This document shows, piece by piece, positions 1 to 7,454 of a DNA stretch of 24,993 bases. The position numbers and the translations under genes were made by a program. The DNA comes from Micavibrio_B sp048498395 (GTDB lineage: Bacteria > Pseudomonadota > Alphaproteobacteria > Micavibrionales > Micavibrionaceae), in assembly GCA_048498395.1 (NCBI GenBank), contig JBEHYB010000027.1, positions 1 through 24,993 of the forward strand, read 5' to 3'. Each line of letters begins with the position of its first letter. Within the stretch, counting starts at the first letter, position 1. The notes under the pieces are model-generated. The model had not been told where the DNA came from, ran no database searches, and saw only the letters and a list, made by a program, of their open reading frames with translations.

Positions 1-1026
1 TTCCTCTCGACACATGACGATTTGATGCGCATCTTCTCACCGGAAGCGCTCGAAGCCGTCCTGTCGAATAAATCGATCGGCCTCAAGGAAGGTGAAGCCC
101 TCGCCCACCCATGGCTTTCGAAAGCTCTGGAAAAAGCCCAGCACCGCGTCGAACAGCAGAACTTCGAAATTCGTAAGAACCTGCTGAAATTCGACAACGT
201 CATGAACGATCAACGTAAGATCATTTACGAACAGCGCCGCGAGATCATGGAAGCCGAGAATGTGACAGATATCGTCACCGATATGCGCCATGAAGTGATC
301 GAGGACCTCGTCAATCTCGCCATTCCGCCGAACACCTATGCGGAACAATGGGATATCCACGGCCTGAAAACCGAAGTGCACGGCACGCTTGCGCTCGATC
401 CTGTTATCGAAGCGCCGGTCGAAGACTGGGCCAAGGAAGAAGGCATTGCAGACAGCGAAATCATCGAACGCCTGAAGAAAATATCCGACGACAAAATGGC
501 GGCGAAAGCCGCTCGCGCCGGACTTAAATTCTTCGAGGAGATCGAAAAATCCTTCGTCCTGCGCCAGCTCGACCAGCACTGGAAAGAACACCTGCTCCAT
601 CTGGATCACCTGCGTCAGGGCATCAATCTGCGCGCCTTCGCGCAACGCGACCCGCTCAATGAATATAAGTCTGAATCCTTCGGCCTTTTCGAAGGCATGC
701 TCAACCGATTGAAAATGGCAATCGTGCAGAATCTCTCTGTCGTTGAAATCAATATCGACGAACAGGCTTTCGCGAATATGATCCAGGCCCAGCGTCTGCG
801 CGAGGAACGCGAAGCACGCGAAACCCGCATGGACCCGGCTCTGAGCGGACTGAACACTGCGCCGCCTTCTCCTGAAGAAGCGCCAGTCCGCAACAATGTC
901 AGCCCGATGCGCAAACGCTTTGATGCCGCCGATCCGTCAACTTGGGAAGGCAATGTATCGCGCAACGATCCCTGCCCTTGCGGCTCGGGCAAGAAATACA
1001 AGCAATGCCACGGCAAGCTTGTCTAA
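1..1026 (+). CDS. secA: Protein translocase subunit SecA, C-terminal part (5' end outside window)
   Basis: SecA is the cytosolic ATPase motor that drives unfolded preproteins through the SecYEG channel. The reading frame is open from base 1, with no start inside the window, so this is a 5'-truncated view of about 341 residues. Visible SecA signatures are the DDLMRIF stretch, GLKEGEALAHPW, the NFEIRKNLLKFDNVMNDQRK helical scaffold segment, and QHWKEHLLHLDHLRQGINLRAF of the scaffold and wing region. After a variable linker rich in Pro and Glu the protein ends in the zinc and SecB binding tail RNDPCPCGSGKKYKQCHG, with Cys spacing CxCx8CH. The tail is complete, so the 3' end is intact. A strong hairpin terminator follows five bases after the stop. 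Identification is secure from family motifs. Confidence 0.97.
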   Translation, partial: FLSTHDDLMRIFSPEALEAVLSNKSIGLKEGEALAHPWLSKALEKAQHRVEQQNFEIRKNLLKFDNVMNDQRKIIYEQRREIMEAENVTDIVTDMRHEVIEDLVNLAIPPNTYAEQWDIHGLKTEVHGTLALDPVIEAPVEDWAKEEGIADSEIIERLKKISDDKMAAKAARAGLKFFEEIEKSFVLRQLDQHWKEHLLHLDHLRQGINLRAFAQRDPLNEYKSESFGLFEGMLNRLKMAIVQNLSVVEINIDEQAFANMIQAQRLREEREARETRMDPALSGLNTAPPSPEEAPVRNNVSPMRKRFDAADPSTWEGNVSRNDPCPCGSGKKYKQCHGKLV

Positions 1027-1030
1027 ATAG

Positions 1031-1062
1031 AAAAAAGCTCTCCTTTCGCGGAGAGCTTTTTT
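1031..1062. terminator. Bidirectional rho-independent terminator between secA and the convergent acetyltransferase gene
   Basis: GCTCTCC (1037-1043) pairs perfectly with GGAGAGC (1050-1056) around a 6-nt loop. Six A residues precede the stem and six T residues follow it, so it can terminate from both sides. It sits between two convergent genes, secA ending at 1026 and the minus-strand gene ending at 1072. Confidence 0.9.
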
Positions 1063-1071
1063 ATTTCACGC

Positions 1072-1719
1072 TTAATCTTTGCTGAATGGTTTGGCCGGAT
1101 TGCCAACCACTGTCGTATGCGGCGGCACGTCCTTGGTCACAACCGCCCCCATCCCGACGACCGCGCCCTCGCCAATCACAAGCGGCTTTGCCGAAGTCCC
1201 CTGCTTGATAATGGCCCCGGTGCCGATATAGGCGTGATTGTGAATATGCACATTGCCGTTGCAATGGACGCTCGGCGCGAATGTCACATAATCTCCGATG
1301 ACACAGTCATGCGCAACATAGGAATAAAGATTGGAATGGAAAAATTTCCCGATTTTGGCATTCGACGTGATCATCGTATGGGCGCATAAAACCGCCCCTT
1401 CGCCTATTTCATTTCGGTCGTAAACAACCGCCTGCGGCGCGCGCACCGACAACGGTTTCGCGCCTTTGGCCATCATCTCGGATGCTATTCTCTCCCGCGC
1501 TTTTGAATCTCCGATGGCGATATTGAAGAAACGCTCGTCGCATGGAATTTCAAAAAACTCTTTTTCGGAAATCACTTTATGACCGTTTACTTCGCTCTGC
1601 GCCGGGCTGGTCTCGATAAAGAATATCTGATATTCACGTTTGAGCTCCTGCACGAAGGGCATTACTTCCCGCGCGAAACCGCCAGCCCCGTATAAGCCAA
1701 ATATTTTTATGCCCGTCAT
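1072..1719 (-). CDS. NeuD/PglD-type sugar O- or N-acyltransferase (left-handed beta-helix)
   Basis: This 215-aa protein resembles the NeuD/PglD acetyltransferases, which acetylate sialic acid or UDP-amino sugars during surface glycan synthesis. The N-terminus has a Rossmann-like nucleotide-sugar site (IFGLYGAGGFAREV, residues 6-19). From about residue 100 onward there are hexapeptide repeats of a left-handed beta-helix. They include the segment SYVAHDCVIGD, whose His137 lies where PglD has its catalytic base. The protein closes with the family-typical GNPAK. Two ATG codons are in tandem at 1722 and 1719. GGGAG at 1726-1730 lies 6 nt from the second and 3 nt from the first, so the second was chosen. 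The gene is divergent from the hydrolase. No glycan biosynthesis genes are adjacent, so the substrate is unknown. Confidence 0.85.
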   Translation of the reverse strand: MTGIKIFGLYGAGGFAREVMPFVQELKREYQIFFIETSPAQSEVNGHKVISEKEFFEIPCDERFFNIAIGDSKARERIASEMMAKGAKPLSVRAPQAVVYDRNEIGEGAVLCAHTMITSNAKIGKFFHSNLYSYVAHDCVIGDYVTFAPSVHCNGNVHIHNHAYIGTGAIIKQGTSAKPLVIGEGAVVGMGAVVTKDVPPHTTVVGNPAKPFSKD

Positions 1720-1741
1720 CATCTTCTCCCGTTACACCCTT

Positions 1742-1753
1742 ATCCTAAAGGAT
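1742..1753. promoter_or_regulatory. Dyad ATCCT-AA-AGGAT in the divergent promoter region
   Basis: Five-base perfect arms are separated by AA, between the divergent acetyltransferase and hydrolase genes. The same arms, with TA in the centre, occur at 11951-11962 upstream of the ribbon-helix-helix regulator gene. It is a candidate operator. Its function is inferred only from position and recurrence. Confidence 0.35.
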
Positions 1754-1783
1754 TTTACGGAGACTAAGCAATAAGTGTATATT
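1754..1783 (+). promoter_or_regulatory. Candidate promoter of the alpha/beta hydrolase
   Basis: TTTACG (1754-1759), 18 nt, TATATT (1778-1783). Transcription would start about six bases after the -10, that is at or next to the ATG at 1790, which has no Shine-Dalgarno sequence of its own. This suggests a leaderless mRNA. The -35 match is weak. Confidence 0.35.
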
Positions 1784-1789
1784 ACGTCC

Positions 1790-2638
1790 ATGAAACGGCA
1801 TGATTTCGATTCCAGCGGCACAAAACTCTCCTATCTCGAATGGGGACCGGCAGACGGCCCTGCGATCGTCTGCGTGCATGGCCTGACCGGTAACGCGCTG
1901 GATTTCAAATTCGTCGGCGAATATTTCGCGAAACGCGGCCTGCGCGTTCTGGCCATCGACATGCCGGGGCGCGGGCAAAGCGACTGGCTGAAACCGGAAG
2001 ATTATAATTTCGACCACTATATCGCCGACCTCAACGCCTTCCTCGATCATGTGCATGTCACCTCATGCATCTGGCTCGGCGTTTCGATGGGCGGACTTCT
2101 GGGTATCCGCATGGCGGGCATTGAAAATTCGCGTATTGAAAAACTCATCCTCGTCGATGTCGGCCCGGAAGTACCGCAGGCCTCGCTGGATTTCATTTCG
2201 ACCTATCTGACCTACGCGCCCGTCTTCGAAACCATCGAAGGTGTCGTCGGCGCGATGAAGCAATCGATCGGCACGCCGTTTTATCGCGGGGACATGACCG
2301 AAGACCAATGGAAATTCTTCGCCGAAAGCAGCATGAAGAAACTGCCCGACGGCCGTTACACGCGCAGCTTCGACCCCGGCATTGCCGCTAATTTTAAAAC
2401 CCAGCCTTTGGGCAAATCAGATCTATGGGATTCCTGGTACAGGATCAAACAGCCCGTGCTCGCCATTCGCGGATCGCTCTCTGAATTATTCCCTGTGGGC
2501 GTTGCAACAAAAATGCAGGAATCAAAACAGGGCGCGCCTATGGCGTTTGAAACGATTGAGAACGCCGGTCATGTCCCTTCTCTTTATCCCGAGCAACAGA
2601 TTGAAATTATTGGCAATTGGCTCGCCCACGGGCAATAA
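1790..2638 (+). CDS. Alpha/beta-fold hydrolase
   Basis: This protein of about 282 aa has a typical alpha/beta hydrolase layout. The oxyanion motif VHGLTG is near residue 30, the DMPGRGQSD segment near residue 57, and the nucleophile elbow GVSMGG follows, with Ser at about residue 99. The likely catalytic histidine lies in NAGHVPSL near the C-terminus. The segment that usually carries the acidic residue reads IRGSLSELFP, so Glu appears where Asp is more common. No signal peptide is visible, so a cytoplasmic enzyme is expected. The substrate cannot be named. An in-frame GTG at 1775 has GGAGA 11 nt upstream and is an alternative start that adds five residues. ATG 1790 was chosen because it begins the conserved fold and lies one -10 spacing downstream of TATATT. 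Confidence 0.88.
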   Translation: MKRHDFDSSGTKLSYLEWGPADGPAIVCVHGLTGNALDFKFVGEYFAKRGLRVLAIDMPGRGQSDWLKPEDYNFDHYIADLNAFLDHVHVTSCIWLGVSMGGLLGIRMAGIENSRIEKLILVDVGPEVPQASLDFISTYLTYAPVFETIEGVVGAMKQSIGTPFYRGDMTEDQWKFFAESSMKKLPDGRYTRSFDPGIAANFKTQPLGKSDLWDSWYRIKQPVLAIRGSLSELFPVGVATKMQESKQGAPMAFETIENAGHVPSLYPEQQIEIIGNWLAHGQ

Positions 2639-2660
2639 AAGCACCTCACCTACAAATTTA

Positions 2661-2690
2661 TTGACATAAAAATACGACCCAGCCTAAGCT
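2661..2690 (+). promoter_or_regulatory. Candidate promoter of the Sel1-repeat gene
   Basis: A consensus TTGACA -35 lies at 2661-2666. The best -10 is weak: TAAGCT at 2685-2690 with 18-nt spacing, or CTAAGC at 17. The gene start at 2722 lies about 30 bases downstream. Confidence 0.4.
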
Positions 2691-2721
2691 CGCCGATATT
2701 TTTTACTGAGTGAGGCATTTC

Positions 2722-4263
2722 ATGACCAAGATGATTTCAAAAAAAGCGGCGCTTTCCCTTTCCGTTGATCAGCTATACGAGCACGCGGATAAAAACGATC
2801 CCCGCGCATTGAACACGCTTGGTAACATTTATAACGATGGCTCTCGCGGTGTCGAAGGAGATATCGAAAAAGCTCTCGGCTTTTACGAACGTGCCGCCGC
2901 TCTCGGTTACGTATCGGCCTATATCAATCTGGCCAATTTATATTCGAGAGGCCGCGGCGTTGAACAGGATAAAGCGAAAGCTGCCGAACTTCTGACGCAG
3001 GCTTGCGCAGTCGTAGAAGCCAAAGCCGCCGCCGGAGAAAATGTAAGCAAATATTACGCGCACTACCAGCTCGGCCTTGCCTATTACAATGGAACTCTCG
3101 TCGAACAAGATCTCACCAAAGCAAGATCCCTGGCCCAGCAATCGGTCAATAATGGCTATATAGATTCGGCGCTTCTGCTTGCATATATGATGGAAAACGG
3201 CGAAGGCGGCGAAGTCGACATCCAGGGCGCGATTGCGAATTACGAGATTGCCGCGACGAAAGGCAAGAAACCCGCCGCCTATTCACGCCTGTACAATCTG
3301 CATAGCAAAAATGGGTATAATGAACAGGACAATGCAAAACGTCTCAACTATCTTGAAAAATATATACAGTTGGGTGGCACAAGCCCCGACGCGCATTATT
3401 TTGTCGGCCTATACCATTATCCGAGCGATCCAAACGACGCGGACCAATTGGCAAAAAGGAATACAAAAGCCGCCTGGCATATCCGCAAGGCCGCCAATGA
3501 AGGGCATGCAAAAGCTCAATTCACTTTGGGCCTAATGCATCGTGACGGCGCGCAGGTATCAAAAGATATGAAACTGGCGCTGAAATTCTTCAATGCCGCA
3601 GCAGATCAGAACAACGCGGAAGCTCTCAAGGAACTTGCCGTGATATACTATAGAGGTAATGGCGTTGAGGCGAATGCCGAGCTCTCAAATCAATATCACT
3701 GGAGAGCCCAAGAAATTTTCGCTGAACGCGATTTCCAGCAAGGCCTCAACTATCTGAACGGCACAAATGTCGCGCGCGACACGAAAAAAGCTTTCGCAAA
3801 ATTCAGCAAGGCTTATACGGAGACCCATCATCGCCCTTCCATGTATTATCTCGGCACCATGACCCGCGACGGTATCGGCACCGAACGCGATATCGACCTC
3901 GCCGTGAACTATCTGAAACACGCGTCCGGTTTCCATGAAGACGGTTATCGACCTGATCACGGTTACGGCCCGGCACAGATCGAACTGGCCTACATGTATC
4001 TCCGGGGACAAGATATCCCGCAAAGCCACGACAAGGCGATACCGCTGGCGGCCGAGGCCCTCAAAAAAGAAGTTCCCGGTGCCGCTGAAATCCTGCAAAC
4101 CATTTTGGACGAGAACCGCGCAAGAGCCGATCAGATCTCATCGCTGGAAGCTCAGCTGCGCATTGCAAGATTGTCGGAAACTTTGGCCAGCAGGGCCCGG
4201 TTTGCGCTGAATGCCGCCCCGCAACGCGCTAGCGAAGTTCTAATGGAACCTGTCCAACCTTAA
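2722..4263 (+). CDS. Sel1-repeat (TPR-like) protein, cytoplasmic
   Basis: A 513-aa protein built of about nine Sel1-like repeats. Each has an A..LG..Y..G.GV..D..KA...+.+AA pattern, for example ALNTLGNIYNDG, AYINLANLYSRGRGVEQD, AHYQLGLAYYNG, AQFTLGLMHRDG and AQIELAYMYLRGQ. Sel1 repeats form alpha-solenoids that scaffold protein-protein contacts. The last 60 residues look like a coiled coil (DQISSLEAQLRIARLSETLA) followed by a short tail. No signal peptide or membrane segment is seen, unlike many exported Sel1 proteins. Start ATG 2722 was chosen because GAGTGAGG lies 7 nt upstream; an in-frame GTG at 2710 would overlap that site. The stop codon directly abuts the stop of the convergent gene at 4264. 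The partner is unknown. Confidence 0.85.
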   Translation: MTKMISKKAALSLSVDQLYEHADKNDPRALNTLGNIYNDGSRGVEGDIEKALGFYERAAALGYVSAYINLANLYSRGRGVEQDKAKAAELLTQACAVVEAKAAAGENVSKYYAHYQLGLAYYNGTLVEQDLTKARSLAQQSVNNGYIDSALLLAYMMENGEGGEVDIQGAIANYEIAATKGKKPAAYSRLYNLHSKNGYNEQDNAKRLNYLEKYIQLGGTSPDAHYFVGLYHYPSDPNDADQLAKRNTKAAWHIRKAANEGHAKAQFTLGLMHRDGAQVSKDMKLALKFFNAAADQNNAEALKELAVIYYRGNGVEANAELSNQYHWRAQEIFAERDFQQGLNYLNGTNVARDTKKAFAKFSKAYTETHHRPSMYYLGTMTRDGIGTERDIDLAVNYLKHASGFHEDGYRPDHGYGPAQIELAYMYLRGQDIPQSHDKAIPLAAEALKKEVPGAAEILQTILDENRARADQISSLEAQLRIARLSETLASRARFALNAAPQRASEVLMEPVQP

Positions 4264-5544
4264 TCACGCTGTCGCTTCCGGCGGCGCGACAGGCGGTGTC
4301 ACACGGACCAGTGTGATCTGGTTGCGATGGCGACGCACCACGTCGAATTTGAAATCATGGAACATGAAACTCTGTCCGACATCGGGGAGCTTTTGCGATT
4401 CATATAAAACAAGTCCGGCGATCGTCGAATATTTCTCGTCCGGTAATTCCCATTCGAACTCACGTTTCAGGTCGCGGATCGTCACCGTACCGTTCACAAG
4501 GAACGTGCCATTCGTCTGGCGCTTCACGCCGGGGACGTTCATGTCATGCTCGTCGTCGATATCGCCGACGATATCTTCGAGAATATCTTCGAGCGTAACG
4601 ACACCCATGAAACTGCCATATTCGTCGACCACGAAAGCGAAATGCTCGCCGCGCTCGCGGAAAGCCTGCAACTGGTCGAACAGCGTCGTCGTATTCGGAA
4701 TAAACCACGGCTCGGACGCGATATCCTCGATCTTGATTTTCTTGTAATCGTTGTTCGCGGCCTTAAGCTCGCGCAAGAGCCACTTCACATGGATGATACC
4801 GATAATATTATCCGGCTGGTCTTTCCAGACCGGCGTGCGCGTATAGGGGCTATTCAGCACCTCGTCGATAATTTTCTCGGGGTCTTCCGCCACATCGATC
4901 ATCGCGACATTCTTGCGGTGGATCATCACTTCCTCGACGGTCACGTCGGCAAGATCCATAACCGATTTCAGCATCGCGCGCTGCTTCTGCGTTTCCTGCT
5001 CGGGCCCGCGATGCATCTCGATCGCGCCGCGCAACGTCTCAACCTGTGCGCCCTCTTCTTCCTGGTTGAGATCGACCCGGAATATTTTCAACGTGTAGTG
5101 AACAATCGCCGAGATCAGTTGCGTGATAGGCGAAAATACAAGCACCAGAACCCGCACCAGCGGAGCCATTACCATCGCCATCGCGTCCGGGCGGTGGAAA
5201 GCGAGCGTCTTCGGCAAGACTTCCGCGAAGATCAGGATCAGGACGGTCATCACGCCGGTCGCGTAGAAAACGCCCGCCTCGCCGAACGCCTTGATCAGGA
5301 CATTTGTCGTGATCGCCGAGGCCAGGATGTTGATCATGTTGTTCCCCAGTAGCATCGCGCCGATCATGCGGTCCTTACGCTGAAGTATCTTATTGACGAG
5401 CTTGGCGCGGCGGCTGCCGTTTTTCTCGGCGGCCAGCATGCGCGGCTCGGATACCGCCGTCATCGATGTTTCTCCTGCCGCGAAAACCGCCGACAGGCAG
5501 AGCAGGAATAAAACCAGCAACGCAGAAAACATTAACTCGGTCAT
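4264..5544 (-). CDS. HlyC/CorC family CNNM-CBS membrane protein (putative Mg2+/Co2+ transporter)
   Basis: This 426-aa protein has the full architecture of the CorB/CorC/HlyC (CNNM) family, which is linked to divalent cation efflux or homeostasis. An N-terminal DUF21 membrane domain covers about residues 5-155, with several hydrophobic helices and the signature FAEVLPKT (107-113). Two CBS domains follow at about 200-325 (VEEVMIHRKNVAMID; FVVDEYGSFMGVVTLEDILE). A CorC_HlyC domain covers about 343-420. It is the last gene of the aroK-aroB-this operon. Its ATG overlaps the aroB stop by four bases (ATGA), implying translational coupling. The family is clear. The transported ion, and whether it is transporter or regulator, are not readable from sequence. 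Confidence 0.92.
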   Translation of the reverse strand: MTELMFSALLVLFLLCLSAVFAAGETSMTAVSEPRMLAAEKNGSRRAKLVNKILQRKDRMIGAMLLGNNMINILASAITTNVLIKAFGEAGVFYATGVMTVLILIFAEVLPKTLAFHRPDAMAMVMAPLVRVLVLVFSPITQLISAIVHYTLKIFRVDLNQEEEGAQVETLRGAIEMHRGPEQETQKQRAMLKSVMDLADVTVEEVMIHRKNVAMIDVAEDPEKIIDEVLNSPYTRTPVWKDQPDNIIGIIHVKWLLRELKAANNDYKKIKIEDIASEPWFIPNTTTLFDQLQAFRERGEHFAFVVDEYGSFMGVVTLEDILEDIVGDIDDEHDMNVPGVKRQTNGTFLVNGTVTIRDLKREFEWELPDEKYSTIAGLVLYESQKLPDVGQSFMFHDFKFDVVRRHRNQITLVRVTPPVAPPEATA

Positions 5545-6659
5545 TTCATCGATCCTTGCAAAACCTTAAGCACGACATCTTCGCTGACGGATCTGTCGAG
5601 ACGCGCCCTGCCGATCGTCCTCAGCACGACAAAAGTCAGCCCTTTCGCCGTCGCTTTTTTATCCTTGTACATAAGCGCAAGCAAATCCTGCGCCGTCGTG
5701 TTGATCTCTGGCTGAATCTGGTGAATCTCCGTCATCAATCCGACCGAAGAGAGATGTTTCTCGATGCGTTTGACATTGGTTGCTGAAATATATCCCATCT
5801 CGAACGACAGCCGTGCCGCGAGCACGAGCCCGATCCCGACCGCCTCGCCGTGCAGCAGGCGGCCGTCATATTGGCATGATGTCTCGAGCGCATGCGCGAA
5901 TGTGTGACCGAGATTGAGCAGCGCGCGTAAACCCGTTTCCTCGAATTCGTCCTGGCGCACGATTTCGGCTTTCATGGCACAACTGCGCTCAATGGCGTAC
6001 GCAAGAGCTTCTGCGTCGCCGTTAACGACTCTCTCGCCGTTATCTTCGAGCCATTTGAAAAATTTGGCATCGCCCAGTAACCCGTATTTTACGATCTCGG
6101 CGTAACCGGCAAGCATCTCGCGCTTCGGCAGGGATTTTAAAGTTTCGGTGTCGATGACGACCGATTGCGGCTGGTAAAATGCACCGATCAGGTTTTTACC
6201 GGATTTTGAATTGATACCCGTCTTGCCACCGACAGAGCTGTCGACCTGCGACAACAGCGTTGTCGGGATCTGGATGAACTTAATGCCACGCAGAACACTC
6301 GCCGCTGCGAAACCGGCCAGATCGCCGACGACACCACCACCAAGCGCAATAACGTAAGAACTGCGATTCACGCCGTTCTCGAGCATCCACTCAACAACCG
6401 CCTGAAAATCGAAAAAAGATTTACTCTTTTCGCCGGGTGCAATCTTGTAGACGGCGACTTCTATTTTGTGCTTCTCGAGGATGGATTTCACAAAATCGCC
6501 GTAAATGGCATTCGAATTATTATCGGCGATGATAAAGGCTTTTGCAGGATACGGGGCTGTCAGCCATAAATCTGGCCGCGCCAGCAAATGCGACCCGATG
6601 AATATCGGATAGGATCGGCTTGAGAGCTTGACGCGCAGCTTTTTAAAATCGAATTTCAT
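5541..6659 (-). CDS. aroB: 3-dehydroquinate synthase
   Basis: AroB converts DAHP to 3-dehydroquinate, the second step of the shikimate pathway, using NAD+ and a divalent metal in the cytosol. The 372-aa length fits the family. Visible motifs are the NAD-binding GGGVVGDLAGF (107-117), PTTLLSQVDSSVGGKTGIN (132-150) with the substrate-site lysine, GYAEIVKYGLL with metal ligand Glu188, and LLNLGHTFAHALE and HGEAVGIG carrying the two histidine ligands. It lies between aroK and the CNNM gene with ATGA overlaps on both sides. The aroK-aroB pairing is widespread in Proteobacteria and places two shikimate steps under one transcript. Confidence 0.97.
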   Translation of the reverse strand: MKFDFKKLRVKLSSRSYPIFIGSHLLARPDLWLTAPYPAKAFIIADNNSNAIYGDFVKSILEKHKIEVAVYKIAPGEKSKSFFDFQAVVEWMLENGVNRSSYVIALGGGVVGDLAGFAAASVLRGIKFIQIPTTLLSQVDSSVGGKTGINSKSGKNLIGAFYQPQSVVIDTETLKSLPKREMLAGYAEIVKYGLLGDAKFFKWLEDNGERVVNGDAEALAYAIERSCAMKAEIVRQDEFEETGLRALLNLGHTFAHALETSCQYDGRLLHGEAVGIGLVLAARLSFEMGYISATNVKRIEKHLSSVGLMTEIHQIQPEINTTAQDLLALMYKDKKATAKGLTFVVLRTIGRARLDRSVSEDVVLKVLQGSMK

Positions 6660-7219
6660 GATTTCTGTTTTACCAGATAATTATATATCTGTCCTATGAC
6701 ATTCTGAACGACATCGCTCACCTCCGGCGATGCATCTATATGAATATGTGCCCTTGAATACAAATGCTTCCTCTGTTCCATTCGTTCCTCAAGGGCCTGC
6801 GCGGCATCGCGTCCGTTCAGAAGCGGGCGGCTTCCCTGCTTTGCAACTCGCTTGACCAGCACGTCGACCGGCGCGTCGAGCCAGATACAAAGGGCTTTTG
6901 AAAAAAGCGCTTCCGCTGTCTCGGGTGTCGTAATGGCTCCGCCGCCGATAGAGATGATTCCTTTTGTATGCGTTAGCAAATCCGCGATTTTGTTTTTTTC
7001 CAGTTCGCGAAAGAACGGCTCGCCTTTCGTCTCGAAAATTTCACGAACACTGATGCCCTCGTCCTTTTCGATCTCATGATCGGAATCGATAAATCCCCAT
7101 TTCAGCGCTTCGGCCGTTTTTTTGGCCGCCGTCGTTTTCCCCGCACCCATCATGCCTATAAATATGACAGGCTTGTCGAGGTTCTTATGAATATAGCTTA
7201 TGTGATCTTCGATGGTCAT
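6656..7219 (-). CDS. aroK: Shikimate kinase
   Basis: AroK phosphorylates shikimate to shikimate-3-phosphate using ATP. The 187-aa protein shows the Walker A loop GMMGAGKTT (22-30), the shikimate-binding DSD (Asp45, Asp47), Arg71 in FFRELE, the GGG loop at 92-94 (IGGGAI) and the lid arginine in SRPLL (Arg131). A 20-residue N-terminal extension precedes the P-loop strand. It is the first gene of the minus-strand operon. The stop overlaps the aroB start by four bases. The Shine-Dalgarno region is weak (AGGCCGG). The 98-nt gap to the divergent gene at 7318 contains a small GCCAG/CTGGC hairpin at 7247-7261 and presumably the promoters of both units. Confidence 0.96.
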   Translation of the reverse strand: MTIEDHISYIHKNLDKPVIFIGMMGAGKTTAAKKTAEALKWGFIDSDHEIEKDEGISVREIFETKGEPFFRELEKNKIADLLTHTKGIISIGGGAITTPETAEALFSKALCIWLDAPVDVLVKRVAKQGSRPLLNGRDAAQALEERMEQRKHLYSRAHIHIDASPEVSDVVQNVIGQIYNYLVKQKS

Positions 7220-7317
7220 ACCGGCCTATGTAAAGCTTGTGTATCGCCAGTTAAGCTGGCTTGCTTTTCCCTATTTCATTTACTACGTTCCTATCATTCT
7301 CACGTAAAGGATCTAAC

Positions 7318-7452
7318 ATGAAAATATTCGGAATTTTGGCCGCCCTGCTGGTTTTACTTGTCATAGGCAGTTTTGCGTATGTGGCAACCAGCGACGTACC
7401 CGTTCAACAAACCATGATCACACACGATCTGCCATCCGATCAGATTAAATAA
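7318..7452 (+). CDS. 44-aa single-pass membrane peptide, unknown function
   Basis: A short ORF preceded by a good ribosome-binding site, AAAGGA at 7305-7310, 7 nt before ATG. It begins with Lys, then a hydrophobic stretch (residues 4-22, ILAALLVLLVIGSFAYV), then a polar tail of about 20 residues. This looks like an N-in membrane anchor with a small periplasmic tail, or an uncleaved signal peptide. Its stop is 2 nt before the start of the exported 612-aa protein, which has no Shine-Dalgarno sequence of its own. This ORF may therefore both encode a peptide and carry translation into the next gene. No family is recognised. Confidence 0.65.
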   Translation: MKIFGILAALLVLLVIGSFAYVATSDVPVQQTMITHDLPSDQIK

Positions 7453-7454
7453 TC

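Noticed and set aside
4546..5352. 268-codon open frame on the plus strand opposite the CNNM/CBS gene
   Set aside because: It is a shadow of a well-supported gene. The product is low-complexity and rich in Arg, His and Asp, without family motifs.
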